64,000 nucleotides of DNA, from NCBI GenBank assembly GCA_024398515.1, contig JAKSIZ010000002.1, forward strand, positions 87,333-151,332, read 5' to 3'. The translations under genes and the position numbers were made by a program. The notes below the pieces were generated by a model. That model had not been told where the DNA came from and ran no database searches. It saw only the letters and a list, made by a program, of their open reading frames with translations. Numbering within the stretch: the first letter of the stretch is position 1; each line of letters opens with the position of its first letter. The stretch is from Bacteroidaceae bacterium (GTDB lineage: Bacteria; Bacteroidota; Bacteroidia; Bacteroidales; Bacteroidaceae). Below are positions 26,491 through 36,700 of the stretch, one piece after another.

Positions 26491-27828
26491 TTAGTTTCCT
26501 AAGATTATACCTGCTGTTCCAGTGATGTCGGACACAGTAATATCGCCGTCCTTATCAACGTCAGCATTTGTTTTGTTGAATGGACTTGGGTTGTTGCCAA
26601 GAATAAATGATGCAATGGTTGTGATGTCTGAAACTGTTACTGAACCATCTTCATCCGCATCACCCTTCTTTCCTGTTGGTTCAGGATCTGTGCCAGCGCC
26701 CCAAGGCTGTGCTGGATCCATTTCAGGGCAAGGGTTTCCATAATACTCTTCTTCGCAAAGGTTTGGTTTACCTGTCCATTCAGCTTCAGGGTCATTTGCA
26801 TGACCAAACCATTTCTGTCCGTTTTCATCACTGATGAATGAGATACCGCAGAGTACCAAGCGGTTCTTAACCTTTATTTGAATAGGAGTTTCCTCTGTCC
26901 AACCAATCTTTGTACCCCATTTCTTGTCGAAGCAGTTATAACCTGTAGCAGCATCCTTGGATGTTGCATAGGTTTCTGGGTCGGTAGATGAAGGGCAAGT
27001 ACCATGCTTAGCAAAATAATACTTGATGACAGCTTCGTTCATGCCATCAATATTCAAATTAAGGTATTCGCTACCGCTATGTCCTTCGCCCCAATCCATG
27101 AAATCTTCAAAATTCTTAGGGTCTTCTTGATTGGTAAGGTCGTATGTAATCTTAAACAAAGAGCTTACCGAAACGTAGCGTGGGTCGTAGTCAATACCGA
27201 AACGATTTGTGCACTTGAAGTCGAGGAAGTTAGGATAAGTGTAGATAGCCTTTGACCAATCGTCTTCAACTTTTACTGACTCGGTCTTAACCTTTATCTC
27301 ACGATATGCTTCATTTGAAATCTGAACGGCAGTACCATCATCAGCAAGTACTGGTGAATTATAGGTAGCCTGTACTCGACCTGTTGAGATGTCCTGGTGG
27401 TTAATACCCAGTTCTTCATTCTTTGCATTTGGCAAACCAAGTACATAAAGCACCACTTTCTTTAAGTTTGTCATTCCTGCAGTGTAATCACCGCCATCAG
27501 TTTTTCCGGCAAAGTTCAGCGTACCTGTATTTAAAGTAAGGAACTTATAGTAACCCTTGTTAAGCATAAAGCCTGTTTCTGGGTCTTGATAGTCCTTAGT
27601 AAGAGCCCACTTGTAACCATAGTCAACAGTAGCAATGTCCTCGAAAGGAATGTCAAGGCTGTTGAATCCTGGCTTAAGCATAGTAGCTGTAAGACCGTCC
27701 TCCATGTCATCGTGGAATACAGTGTCGCAAGTCATGTAGATAGTTCTGATACCATCCATTTCAAGATACTGTGCATTAGCACAGATGGCAAATGCCATCA
27801 TTGAAATCAGAGTAAATAATTTCTTCAT
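26491..27828 (-). CDS. Secreted dockerin-bearing protein
   Basis: A 445-residue protein with a signal peptide (KKLFTLISMMAFAICANAQ); two more residues are present if the ATG at 27834 is used. The body, about 20-380, is a novel-looking beta-rich domain I do not recognise, perhaps a ligand-binding module. The C-terminal ~60 residues are a type I dockerin: two calcium-loop repeats, GDADEDGSVTVSDITTIA and ADVDKDGDITVSDIT, each with a following helix. The dockerin is nearly identical to that of the 940-residue protein at 51536. It sits downstream of a SusC/SusD pair but has its own promoter. Confidence 0.8.
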   Translation of the reverse strand: MKKLFTLISMMAFAICANAQYLEMDGIRTIYMTCDTVFHDDMEDGLTATMLKPGFNSLDIPFEDIATVDYGYKWALTKDYQDPETGFMLNKGYYKFLTLNTGTLNFAGKTDGGDYTAGMTNLKKVVLYVLGLPNAKNEELGINHQDISTGRVQATYNSPVLADDGTAVQISNEAYREIKVKTESVKVEDDWSKAIYTYPNFLDFKCTNRFGIDYDPRYVSVSSLFKITYDLTNQEDPKNFEDFMDWGEGHSGSEYLNLNIDGMNEAVIKYYFAKHGTCPSSTDPETYATSKDAATGYNCFDKKWGTKIGWTEETPIQIKVKNRLVLCGISFISDENGQKWFGHANDPEAEWTGKPNLCEEEYYGNPCPEMDPAQPWGAGTDPEPTGKKGDADEDGSVTVSDITTIASFILGNNPSPFNKTNADVDKDGDITVSDITGTAGIILGN

Positions 27829-27878
27829 AAGCATAAAGTTTTTATTATTTAAGATGTGTTATATTTTTAATTCGGGTG

Positions 27879-27909
27879 TAAAGGTACGAATATTTTTGGA
27901 ACTGACAAA
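27879..27909 (-). promoter_or_regulatory. Promoter of the dockerin-protein gene
   Basis: On the reverse strand, TTTG (27906-27909), 19 bp, then TACCTTTA (27879-27886), one mismatch to TAnnTTTG. Confidence 0.75.
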
Positions 27910-27916
27910 CTTTTTA

Positions 27917-27951
27917 ACAAAAAAAGAACGTGTTTGGCACGTTCTTTTTTT
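27917..27951 (-). terminator. Terminator of the reverse-strand susC-susD operon
   Basis: AAAAAAAGAACGTG / CACGTTCTTTTTTT stem with long runs at both ends, just past the susD stop. Confidence 0.85.
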
Positions 27952-27969
27952 AGATTTTGTAGTATTTGC

Positions 27970-30030
27970 TTACTTGAGATATTCTTCAAGACCTGATTTT
28001 GCAGTTGTACCGTAACCATTGTCGCCATATTCCTCGGTGTTGTCAATCTGCTGGAGGAAGGTTCCTGACATAGGACGCCAATAGTTTCTGTCGAGGAACG
28101 ACTTTGCTGCACGGACGTTGTATTTCTGCAAACGATCTTTCATCGTAGCAAGACCATGACGCTGCAAGAGAGCCCAACGCTGGAACTCACCGCACATCTC
28201 GCGTGCATATTCATCGAAGATATCTTCCTCTGTTGCATTCTGCAACTTCACGTCGCCAGAATATGTCGGACGCTTTGCACGTTCGCGCAGAACATTAAGA
28301 TATTCGGCAGCCTTTGCTCCATTGCCAAGGTGTTGTTCTGCTTCTGCTGCGATGAGATAAATTTCTGCAAAGCGTTGAACCATTATATCTCCATTGCGAA
28401 TCTGCAGATTGTTTGAATTATAAACGCCGTCATAGTTCCACAGATACTTGTTGAGTGAAGGCCAAGTCTCCCATACGTTGTTCGACTCGTTTGTCAGTGT
28501 TGTCATCTCCGATGCAGAAGCCACATAGCGTGTGTTATTCTCTGTCATGAGGTCATCGATTGCTGCTGTAACGTATATACGGCCAGACTTGTCGAACCCG
28601 TCCTTATATTCATCAGCCCAGTTTGGATAGAGATAGAGGAAGAAACGATTGTCGTCCTGTGCAATAGGATAGTCAACAACATAAATCTTCTTTACCTTTT
28701 CTGTCTTTGAAACATCACCGCTGGTGTTGCCTTTAGGCCATACTGTTCCAATATACTGCGCACCACCGTTTGTATAAGTCTTTATCTCCAAATCAACGTA
28801 TGGCAATATAGGCTTGTTCTTCATGCTGACATCAATATCATACTTTGTGCAAAGGTCGCGGCTTCTGTCCTTAACGACTTTAACCTGACTCTTGGCATAA
28901 GTGTAGTTTGCATCGCCCGAATTGACCATTGAATAGTTGAAGAAAGCTGTCTGGAATGTATTTTCCCAACGCTTGTCCCAGCTTGGATTGAAGCAGTGGA
29001 GCAGGTAATAAGATGGTGCAAGGTGGCTCTCGTTTGTCTTGCCGTAAAGGTAACTTGTGGCATAGTCTGACGTATTGTTGAGGTCAGCCATGTTAGAAAT
29101 ACCCCAATAGCAATGTGCAAACAGTTTGTTGTTGCCTGGATTAGCATATCCGTATGTGTCCAAATCCTCGCAAGCATCAATGCCGGCTGCTACAAACAGA
29201 GCCTCTTTGTTGTTGCGGTTGTTGGTGTCTGCCCATGTGTCGGAAATGTCGTCATACAGTTCTGCACCGTATGAAGCCTTGTTTGCTATGAAGTCTTCAG
29301 CCTCTTCCTTTGCACGCTGCCAGAAAGAAACGCCGTTCTCTTCAAGTCCCTGACCTGCACCTTGTATATATGCACGGCAAAGCAAACCCTTTGCTGCCTT
29401 CTTCGTGGCACGTGCACGGTTGCCTTCAAACGGCTGAACAGGAAGGTCCTGAATAGCACCTTTGAGGTCTGTCGTTATTGAAGCATAGATTTCCGATAAG
29501 GTATTTCTTTTCGGAGAAAGGTTCACATTCTCCGATGGTTCTTCTATTACGAGTGTGATAGGACCATAATACGTGGTTAGGATGAGGTGGTAGAAAGCAC
29601 GCAGATACTTTGCCTCGGCTTTTAGAATCTTTACGTTTTCTGGATTTTCTGTAATGTTGTCACAACGCTTGATTACCGTATTGACAATGCCGAGGGCACT
29701 ATATGCTTGTGTGAAAGCCTTGTCCCATGCCTTCTCAGTGCTTGTGGTGAGCTCTTCGTAGTAGAAAAGTTGTTCTGCCCAACTCTTATTGTTTGAATGC
29801 CACCAGATGTCTGTACCGCATTCTGACATTGAAAGGAAGTCGAACACTGTGAACAACTGACCGTAAATTGGCTTGTAGCACTCTGCTTGCATTCCATATA
29901 CTCCTTCGTATGTAGCGAGGATTTCGTCGCCTGTCACTTCCCTTGGATTATATTCGTCAAGTGAACATGAAGACATCAACACCATGACTGCTGTCATCAC
30001 GATTGACAACCTTGAAATATACTTTTTCAT
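27970..30030 (-). CDS. SusD/RagB-family nutrient-binding lipoprotein (pair 1)
   Basis: A 686-residue surface lipoprotein (MSSC lipobox, Cys22). SusD proteins form the lid of the SusC transporter and bind glycans at the cell surface. Family marks include the N-terminal TPR-like helices (AEAKYLRAFYHLILTTYYGPI), NGDIMVQRFAEIYLIAAEAEQHLG, and the C-terminal REMCGEFQRWALLQRHG. It is longer than typical (~500-600), with insertions in the middle. It is 23 bp downstream of its SusC partner and followed by a terminator. The glycan cannot be read from sequence. Confidence 0.93.
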   Translation of the reverse strand: MKKYISRLSIVMTAVMVLMSSCSLDEYNPREVTGDEILATYEGVYGMQAECYKPIYGQLFTVFDFLSMSECGTDIWWHSNNKSWAEQLFYYEELTTSTEKAWDKAFTQAYSALGIVNTVIKRCDNITENPENVKILKAEAKYLRAFYHLILTTYYGPITLVIEEPSENVNLSPKRNTLSEIYASITTDLKGAIQDLPVQPFEGNRARATKKAAKGLLCRAYIQGAGQGLEENGVSFWQRAKEEAEDFIANKASYGAELYDDISDTWADTNNRNNKEALFVAAGIDACEDLDTYGYANPGNNKLFAHCYWGISNMADLNNTSDYATSYLYGKTNESHLAPSYYLLHCFNPSWDKRWENTFQTAFFNYSMVNSGDANYTYAKSQVKVVKDRSRDLCTKYDIDVSMKNKPILPYVDLEIKTYTNGGAQYIGTVWPKGNTSGDVSKTEKVKKIYVVDYPIAQDDNRFFLYLYPNWADEYKDGFDKSGRIYVTAAIDDLMTENNTRYVASASEMTTLTNESNNVWETWPSLNKYLWNYDGVYNSNNLQIRNGDIMVQRFAEIYLIAAEAEQHLGNGAKAAEYLNVLRERAKRPTYSGDVKLQNATEEDIFDEYAREMCGEFQRWALLQRHGLATMKDRLQKYNVRAAKSFLDRNYWRPMSGTFLQQIDNTEEYGDNGYGTTAKSGLEEYLK

Positions 30031-30053
30031 AATCTTTTCCTTTCCTTATAATA

Positions 30054-33000
30054 TTAGAATGAAACGTTAACACCAAATACGAGTTGTTTAGTCAGTGGGT
30101 AGTTCATGCTACCGTTCTGCTCTGGGTCGTAGTCTTTCAGTAAGTTGCTCTTTGCAACAATGAGAGGGTTGGTAATTGTTCCATAGATGCGGAACTTTGT
30201 GATACCTGCCTTGGCAAGCCATTTCTGTGGGAATGTATAGCCGAGGCTGATGTTCTTAATCTTGAAGAATGATCCGTTGACGTATGCCAAGCCTGAGAAT
30301 TCAGTGATTTCGTTTGCTCCCTTATTGGCATTGAGACGTGGGAAGTAGCTTCCGATTTCGTCGAGGAAGTATGCTGGGAAGTTACGTGTTTCAACTGTAG
30401 GGTCATAGTTGGTAAGCATAGAATACTTAATCATCTGTCCCCAACGCATGTACATATAAATACTCAGGTCGAAGCCCTTGTATGCAAGTGTGTTCTTAAA
30501 GCCTAAGCTCCAGTCAGGAGAATTGTGTCCGAGTGGCTGCATGTCGCTGCTTGAGATGGTGTAGAGGTTCTCTTCTGCCTTTGCATCATAGCGAACGGTC
30601 TCGCCATTGGCATTAACCTTTGTGTAGTATATTGAACCATCTGTGTCAACATGACGCTCTATGCCAGGAATATCAATCTTCATGTCGCCTGGTTCGCGCT
30701 GGAAGATTGCTGCGTCGGCTGCTTCGTCTTCGCCCCAAATGCCATTAACCTTGTAGTGATAGAACTCGTTAACAGCATGTCCGATGGCATAAACCTTGTC
30801 GCCATTCACTACATTGTTCTCTGATGCGAGTCCCTTTATCTCTTCCTTATTATATGAGAAGGTGAGGGCTGACTCCCATGAGAAGTCCTTGGTTTCTATA
30901 TTGCGGGTGTTGAGAGCTACTTCAATACCGCTGTTCCTTGTCTTTGCAAGGTTGATGTTTGAATAGTATTGAGTGTTGAAACTGTATGCACCGTTGGTTA
31001 CTGGCAACTTCTTTGACCAGAGCACGCCGTCGGTATTTGTGATGTAATAGTCCAATACAAGATTGATACGGCTGTTCAAGAAGTTGGCGTCAATACCGAA
31101 GTTCCAACTCTTCGACACCTCCCATTTCAGTGCATGGTTGGCTACTGCCTGGGTGTTGAGATATGTAGGCTGAATCAATTGTCCGCCAAGAGTGAACTTG
31201 TTTGCGCTGAGTGAAGTGACCGATGTGTAAGGTTCAATGCCGCCATTACCTGTTTCTCCATACGATACACGAACCTTGAGGTTGTCCAACCAGTTGCGTG
31301 TGCTTGCCATAAACTTCTCGTCGGATATTCTCCAACCTGCTGAGAATGCTGGGAATGATGCCCATTTATGTCCTTCGGCAAGTACTGAAGCTCCGTCCCA
31401 ACGCATTGATGCGCTGAAGAGATATTTGCCTTTGTATGAATAATTGATACGTCCGATGTATGCCATTCCCTTTGACATTGAGTAAGAAGAAGAGATATCC
31501 TTCGTTACTGCGCTGCCAAGATTGTACCAGAGGAACGAGTTTTCGCTGATACCTGTGCCCATTGGACTATCGCTTTCGTTGCGGTTGTGGTTCCACGATG
31601 TCACGCCTGTGAGCGTAAATTCATGGTCGTCCTTGATGTTGAAGTTGTATGTGACGATGTTTTCCCACTTGTAGCTCAAGCCATTTGAATGCGAAATAGA
31701 TGCCTTTGTGCTCGTTTCAACGTTCTCGCCTGTCTTGTAATAGTTGTAGGAACCAATGCCCTGGAAGCTGTTCGACTTCGAATAAGTTATCGAAGCATTC
31801 ACTCTTGACTCCCAAGTAAGGCCCTTCAAAGGTGTCACGCGGATGTATGGATTGAAGTACATCCTGAAGTTCTGCGACTGGTTGCGATAGTTGCTCTTGT
31901 TGTTTATGAGCGGATTGATGAAGTCTGCATCGTCGTTGATTAACGTCGTGAGGTTGCCTTCGTCATCGCGGACTGAACCGTAAGGGAACTTAGGATATAC
32001 GTCCTCGATGTTTGCGAAAGGCTTATTCTGGTGTACGTATGATATCTGTGTGTTCACTCCGGCAGAGAGGAATTTGTTGATCTTGTGGTCAACGCGGATG
32101 TTTGATGAATACACTTTGTACTCGTCGTCCTTGTATTGGCCGTTCTCATTGGCAAAGTTAAGCGACATGTATGCCTTTGTCTTTTCCGTGCCACCACTCA
32201 AAGAGAGTGAATAGTTCTGTATCACACCTGTCTTCAGCAACTCGTCAGGCCAGTCGATATTCTTGCCTGCGAGGTATGCTTCGTAGTATTTTGCCTTTGC
32301 TGCTCCGAACATGTCTTCGTCGCTTACATACGTTCCGGCGTTCTGCATAGCCGTGCGTTTTGCGTTGAGGAACGTGTCGCCCATCATCATCTTAGGCGTT
32401 TTCGACCATCCGTTGATGCCGAGATATGCGTTGAAGTTGGCTACGAGTTTGCCTTCCTTTGCGCTTTTGGTGGTGATGATGATAACTCCGTTTGCTCCAC
32501 TCGAACCGTAGATTGCCGTCGAAGATGCGTCCTTCAGCACTTCTACGCTCTCAATGTCGTTAGGGTTGAGCGTATTGTAGTCGCCTGGCATACCGTCGAT
32601 GATGAACAATGGATTGCCATTGCCACTGATTGTGCGGTTTCCACGCAACTGGAGATTGATGCCTGAACCTGCCTGACCTGACGTCTTGGTGATGTCGAGA
32701 CCTGCAACTTTTCCTTGCAACGACTCCATTGGGTTCATCACAGGGCTTGCTACGACGTCGTCGGACTTGATTGAAGTGACTGCACCCGTGAGGTCACGCT
32801 TCTTGATTGTACCGTAACCGATTACTACAACGTCGTTGAGGCTTGTGCTCTCCTCCTGCATTGTCACGCTGATGCTTGACCTGCCGTTGATGCTGACCTC
32901 CTGGCTTTTCATGCCGACGTATGAGATTTGTAGCGGTGACTTGCCGCTTACTTTCAGGGTAAAATTGCCGTTCAAGTCGGTCGTCGTGCCGTTCTTTGTG

Positions 33001-33146
33001 CCTTTCTCAAGCACTGTAGCACCGATGACCTCCTCGCCATTTGCATCCTTTACCGTACCCTTGATAGTTGTTTGTGCCGATACGCTGATTGCCACGAAAG
33101 CAAACACCGTCATCAGCACCGTTCGAAAGATTTTAGAATTTGACAT
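30054..33146 (-). CDS. SusC/RagA-family TonB-dependent transporter (pair 1)
   Basis: A 1030-residue outer-membrane transporter. It has a signal peptide (ends SVSAQ), an N-terminal carboxypeptidase-D-like domain (TTIKGTVKDANGEEVIGATV), the TonB-box region DVVVIGYGTIKKRDLTGAV, a plug domain with SVEVLKDASSTAIYGSSGANG, and a large beta-barrel. It works with the downstream SusD to import oligosaccharides using TonB energy. Its N-terminus (MSNSKIFRTVLM) nearly matches that of the divergent SusC (MSNLKIFRMVLA), a sign of shared origin. Confidence 0.95.
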   Translation of the reverse strand: MSNSKIFRTVLMTVFAFVAISVSAQTTIKGTVKDANGEEVIGATVLEKGTKNGTTTDLNGNFTLKVSGKSPLQISYVGMKSQEVSINGRSSISVTMQEESTSLNDVVVIGYGTIKKRDLTGAVTSIKSDDVVASPVMNPMESLQGKVAGLDITKTSGQAGSGINLQLRGNRTISGNGNPLFIIDGMPGDYNTLNPNDIESVEVLKDASSTAIYGSSGANGVIIITTKSAKEGKLVANFNAYLGINGWSKTPKMMMGDTFLNAKRTAMQNAGTYVSDEDMFGAAKAKYYEAYLAGKNIDWPDELLKTGVIQNYSLSLSGGTEKTKAYMSLNFANENGQYKDDEYKVYSSNIRVDHKINKFLSAGVNTQISYVHQNKPFANIEDVYPKFPYGSVRDDEGNLTTLINDDADFINPLINNKSNYRNQSQNFRMYFNPYIRVTPLKGLTWESRVNASITYSKSNSFQGIGSYNYYKTGENVETSTKASISHSNGLSYKWENIVTYNFNIKDDHEFTLTGVTSWNHNRNESDSPMGTGISENSFLWYNLGSAVTKDISSSYSMSKGMAYIGRINYSYKGKYLFSASMRWDGASVLAEGHKWASFPAFSAGWRISDEKFMASTRNWLDNLKVRVSYGETGNGGIEPYTSVTSLSANKFTLGGQLIQPTYLNTQAVANHALKWEVSKSWNFGIDANFLNSRINLVLDYYITNTDGVLWSKKLPVTNGAYSFNTQYYSNINLAKTRNSGIEVALNTRNIETKDFSWESALTFSYNKEEIKGLASENNVVNGDKVYAIGHAVNEFYHYKVNGIWGEDEAADAAIFQREPGDMKIDIPGIERHVDTDGSIYYTKVNANGETVRYDAKAEENLYTISSSDMQPLGHNSPDWSLGFKNTLAYKGFDLSIYMYMRWGQMIKYSMLTNYDPTVETRNFPAYFLDEIGSYFPRLNANKGANEITEFSGLAYVNGSFFKIKNISLGYTFPQKWLAKAGITKFRIYGTITNPLIVAKSNLLKDYDPEQNGSMNYPLTKQLVFGVNVSF

Positions 33147-33172
33147 AGTAAATTAAGTTTAATTTATGCGTG

Positions 33173-33204
33173 CAAAATTACGACAATAATATAACATATA
33201 CAAA
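33173..33204 (-). promoter_or_regulatory. Consensus promoter of susC pair 1
   Basis: On the reverse strand, TTTG (33201-33204), 20 bp, then TAATTTTG (33173-33180). Confidence 0.8.
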
Positions 33205-33430
33205 TTTTTCATCGTTTTTTTCGCACCACGGGCGATAAGCTTTAATAAGTCCGACTGGCGTGGCGCTGAAAACATGGAAAGTCGAGGAATTTTTTCCCTT
33301 ATATATAAAAAGGTGTATTTCTTGGGAATTTGCCAAATTGTTTTTGTCATTTGGAGAGCAAAACTTATAAAAAATCGTCCGAATCCGTATTGTTTTGCGC
33401 AAGTGAACGGTTCTTTTTTGAACGGCGTTC

Positions 33431-33544
33431 GATACCCCTCTACAATACGTTCTGTTGGGGGCGAAAAAAGTTGTACAACTTTCAACTGAATGTTGTACAA
33501 CTTTCGCGCGAAAGTTGTACAACTTTTTTCCGAGTTAAGCGTTC
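33431..33544. repeat. Triple-palindrome element D (class II) between divergent susC genes
   Basis: Palindromes lie at 33467-33482, 33489-33504 and 33511-33526 (22-bp period, 6-bp spacers); the middle copy is AATGTTGTACAACTTT. TTTCCGAG and TTAAGCGTTC (33535-33544) follow, and a GC-rich left flank GTTGGGGGCG matches elements B and H. It occupies the centre of the 640-bp gap 33147-33786 between the divergent SusC genes. The rest of the gap holds the two promoters and a TATATATAAAAAGGTGTA motif (33300-33317). Confidence 0.9.
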
Positions 33545-33646
33545 GTTCCGAACAACGACACCGTATTTACAGCAAAAACGAAGCATCGATGCCCCGCGTC
33601 AATTTATATAATTTTTGCGAGTTAGAGCAAAAAAAGTTGCAAAAAA

Positions 33647-33678
33647 TTTGTAAGTAATGAATAAATATGTTAAATTTG
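33647..33678 (+). promoter_or_regulatory. Consensus promoter of susC pair 2
   Basis: TTTG (33647-33650), 20 bp, then TAAATTTG (33671-33678). The ~100-nt leader contains the small inverted repeat TAATCTT (33718-33724) / AAGATTA (33738-33744). Confidence 0.82.
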
Positions 33679-33786
33679 CAGCGATAACAAAGATTTAAAA
33701 CTTATGTGACAATGGATTAATCTTAAAGAAACAAGTAAAGATTAGAGTGTTATTATACATTATTTATTAATTTAAAACCAAAATTT

Positions 33787-36700
33787 ATGTCAAATTTGAA
33801 AATCTTTCGAATGGTGCTGGCATTGTTGTTCGTTTCGTTTACGACAGCAGTTTCAGCTCAGACAGTCAGTGGTAGCGTCGTCGATGAGAATGGCGAAGCC
33901 CTGATTGGCGTAACGGTTGCCCTGGTAAAAGGCAACGGCGGTGCGATTTCAGACATTTACGGAAAGTTCAACGTAAAGGCTGCCCCTGGCGACCAGTTGA
34001 AATTCTCGTACACAGGTTACAAGACAAAGACTCTCGCCGCAAAGAACGGCATGAAGGTCAGCCTCGAACCTGATGCAGTAGGTCTGGAAGACTTAGTTGT
34101 AGTAGGTTACGGTACTCGTAAGAAGAGCGACGTAACAGGTTCACTTGCTCACGTAGGCGAGAAAGAACTCAACACAAAGCCTGTATCGAACGCTTTTGAA
34201 GCAATGCAAGGCAAAATTGCAGGTGTTGACATTACGTCAAATCAGCGTCCAGGTGAACTGGGAAGTATCTTAATCCGTGGTAAGCGTTCAATCAATGCAT
34301 CGTCTGACCCTCTTTATGTAGTTGACGGTGTGCCTCTCCAGTCAGGCGGTATTGAGTCGTTGAATCCAAACGACATCGAAAGCGTTGACGTGCTCAAGGA
34401 CGCATCTTCGACTGCAATCTATGGTTCTCGTGGTGCAAACGGTGTTGTTCTCATCACAACAAAGCACGGAACTGCAGGCAAATTCCAGTTGAACTACAAT
34501 GGTTCAATAACATTTGAAAAGCTCGTTGACAAGTCACCAGCAATGTCTGCATCAGACTATATCACTTGGCGTCGTTGGGCTTATTACAACTCCAGCCCTA
34601 CAAGTTATACTCCAGGTGACCAACCTGATTACACACAAGACCAGAGTTTCTTCTCAGGCGATGAGTTTGCATTGGCAAACGTAAACAAGGGTTGGGCTAA
34701 TGGTCAATGGGACGGTTCACTCGTGGACAACACAGATTGGGCTGATATGGTAACCCGTACCGGTGTCACTCATTCGCACACAATCAGCGGAAGTGGTGGT
34801 AATGACAAGATGAAAGGCTACTTCAGTTTCGGTTATCTTGACAATAAGGGAACTCAGAAAGGTCAGGAATACAAGCGCTACAACTTCACTGTTGCTACCG
34901 ATATTCAGGCAACTCCTTGGTTGAAACTCGGTGGAAGCATCAATGGATCATGGGCTGATCAGGACTATGGTTTCTCTCGTACAGGTCAGGTAGGAACTTC
35001 TTCTGGTCCAACAGATATCTATGGCGCAGCAAAGGCTTTGCCTCGCTACACTGTTGCTTATAAGGATAATGGCGAACTCATTACGAACCCTGGCGGTTCT
35101 GTAGTCAATCAATATACTTGCGTTGACGAATGGAGCAAGTCAACAAACAACCGTCAGACTTTCCGTGCTCTCGGTAGTTTCTATGGTTTACTTGACTTTG
35201 GCAAGATTACAAGTGCACTCGAAGGCTTGACTTACAAGATTTCATTCGGTCCTGACTTCCGTCACTTCCGCAACGGTATCTTCCTCAGTTCGCAGAGTGC
35301 AAACCGTAATGGTGGCAAGAACTATGCATCAGATGCACAGAGCCGCTATATTTCTTGGACACTCGACAACCAGATTGACTGGAACCGTACATTCGGTGAC
35401 CACACATTTGGTGTTACATTGTTGCAGACAGCATCACAGTATAACTTTGAAAAAATAGATACTAAAGCTGAAGCAATACCTAATGAAAACTTCTTATTCT
35501 ACGGTCTTTCACAAGGTATCGTAGATATTACGGATGCTGATACTTACAAGGCATCTATAGGCAATGGCTTGATAGAATCAAGTATGACTTCATACATGAT
35601 TCGTGCAAACTATGGCTACAAGAACAAATACTTGTTGACAGTAACAGGACGTTGGGATGGCTCTTCAGTCCTCGCAGCAGGTCACAAGTGGGACTTCTTC
35701 CCATCTGCAGCTATCGCATGGCGTGCTGACCAGGAAGAATTCTTGAAGAATATCGATTGGTTGCACCAGTTGAAGGTTCGCGTAGGTGTAGGTACAACAG
35801 GTAACTCAGCCGTTTCTCCTTATGGAACACTTGGAAACATTCAGTCATTCTTCGTTCCTTTCGGAGCTACAGCTGTTCAGGCTTTCGCAACTAACGAGCC
35901 TTACTATACAAACAACCAGGTAGGTATGGCAAACAAGGAACTCGGTTGGGAAAAGACAACTCAGTGGAACTTTGGTGTTGACTTTGCATTCCTCAAGGGT
36001 AGAGTTGGTGGTAGCATCGATATCTATACTTCAAGAACAAACGATCTTCTTTATAATATGAAGATACCTACATTGACAGGTTTCCCTAACATGATGGCTA
36101 ATGCTGCCAAGACTAAGAACTTTGGTGTTGAAGTTGGCCTTTATGGCACTCCTGTCAAAGTTGCAGGTTTCGAGTGGAACACAAACTTGAACTTTGCTTA
36201 TTCAAAGGATGAAATCGTAGAACTTGCTAACGGTAAGGAAGACGATATAGCAAATAAACTCTTCATTGGTCAGTCTATTGGTGTATTCTATGGCTTCGAA
36301 AATGCAGGTCTCTGGCAGGAAGCAGACAAGGATGAAATGGCTAAGTTTACAAAAGAAAAGTTCTCTGCAGGTTCTGTACGTCCAGTTGACCAGAACGGCG
36401 ACTATGTAATCGATGACAAGGACCGTGTTATCCTTGGTAACACTGTTCCTCGTTGGACTGCAGGTTGGACAAACACATTCACTTGGAAGGGACTTGAACT
36501 CACGGTTGAACTCTATGGACGTTTCAAGTATATGATTTCAACTGGTGGTGAAGCTCAGCTTGGTATGTATGCACAGCGCGAGATTGACTACTGGCGTCCA
36601 GACAACACAGGTGCTGAATGGCAGAAACCAGTTTATAACACAGCAGGTGGTGATTCGTATGCAGGACTCCTTGGCTTCAAGGATGCTTCGTTCATTAAGC

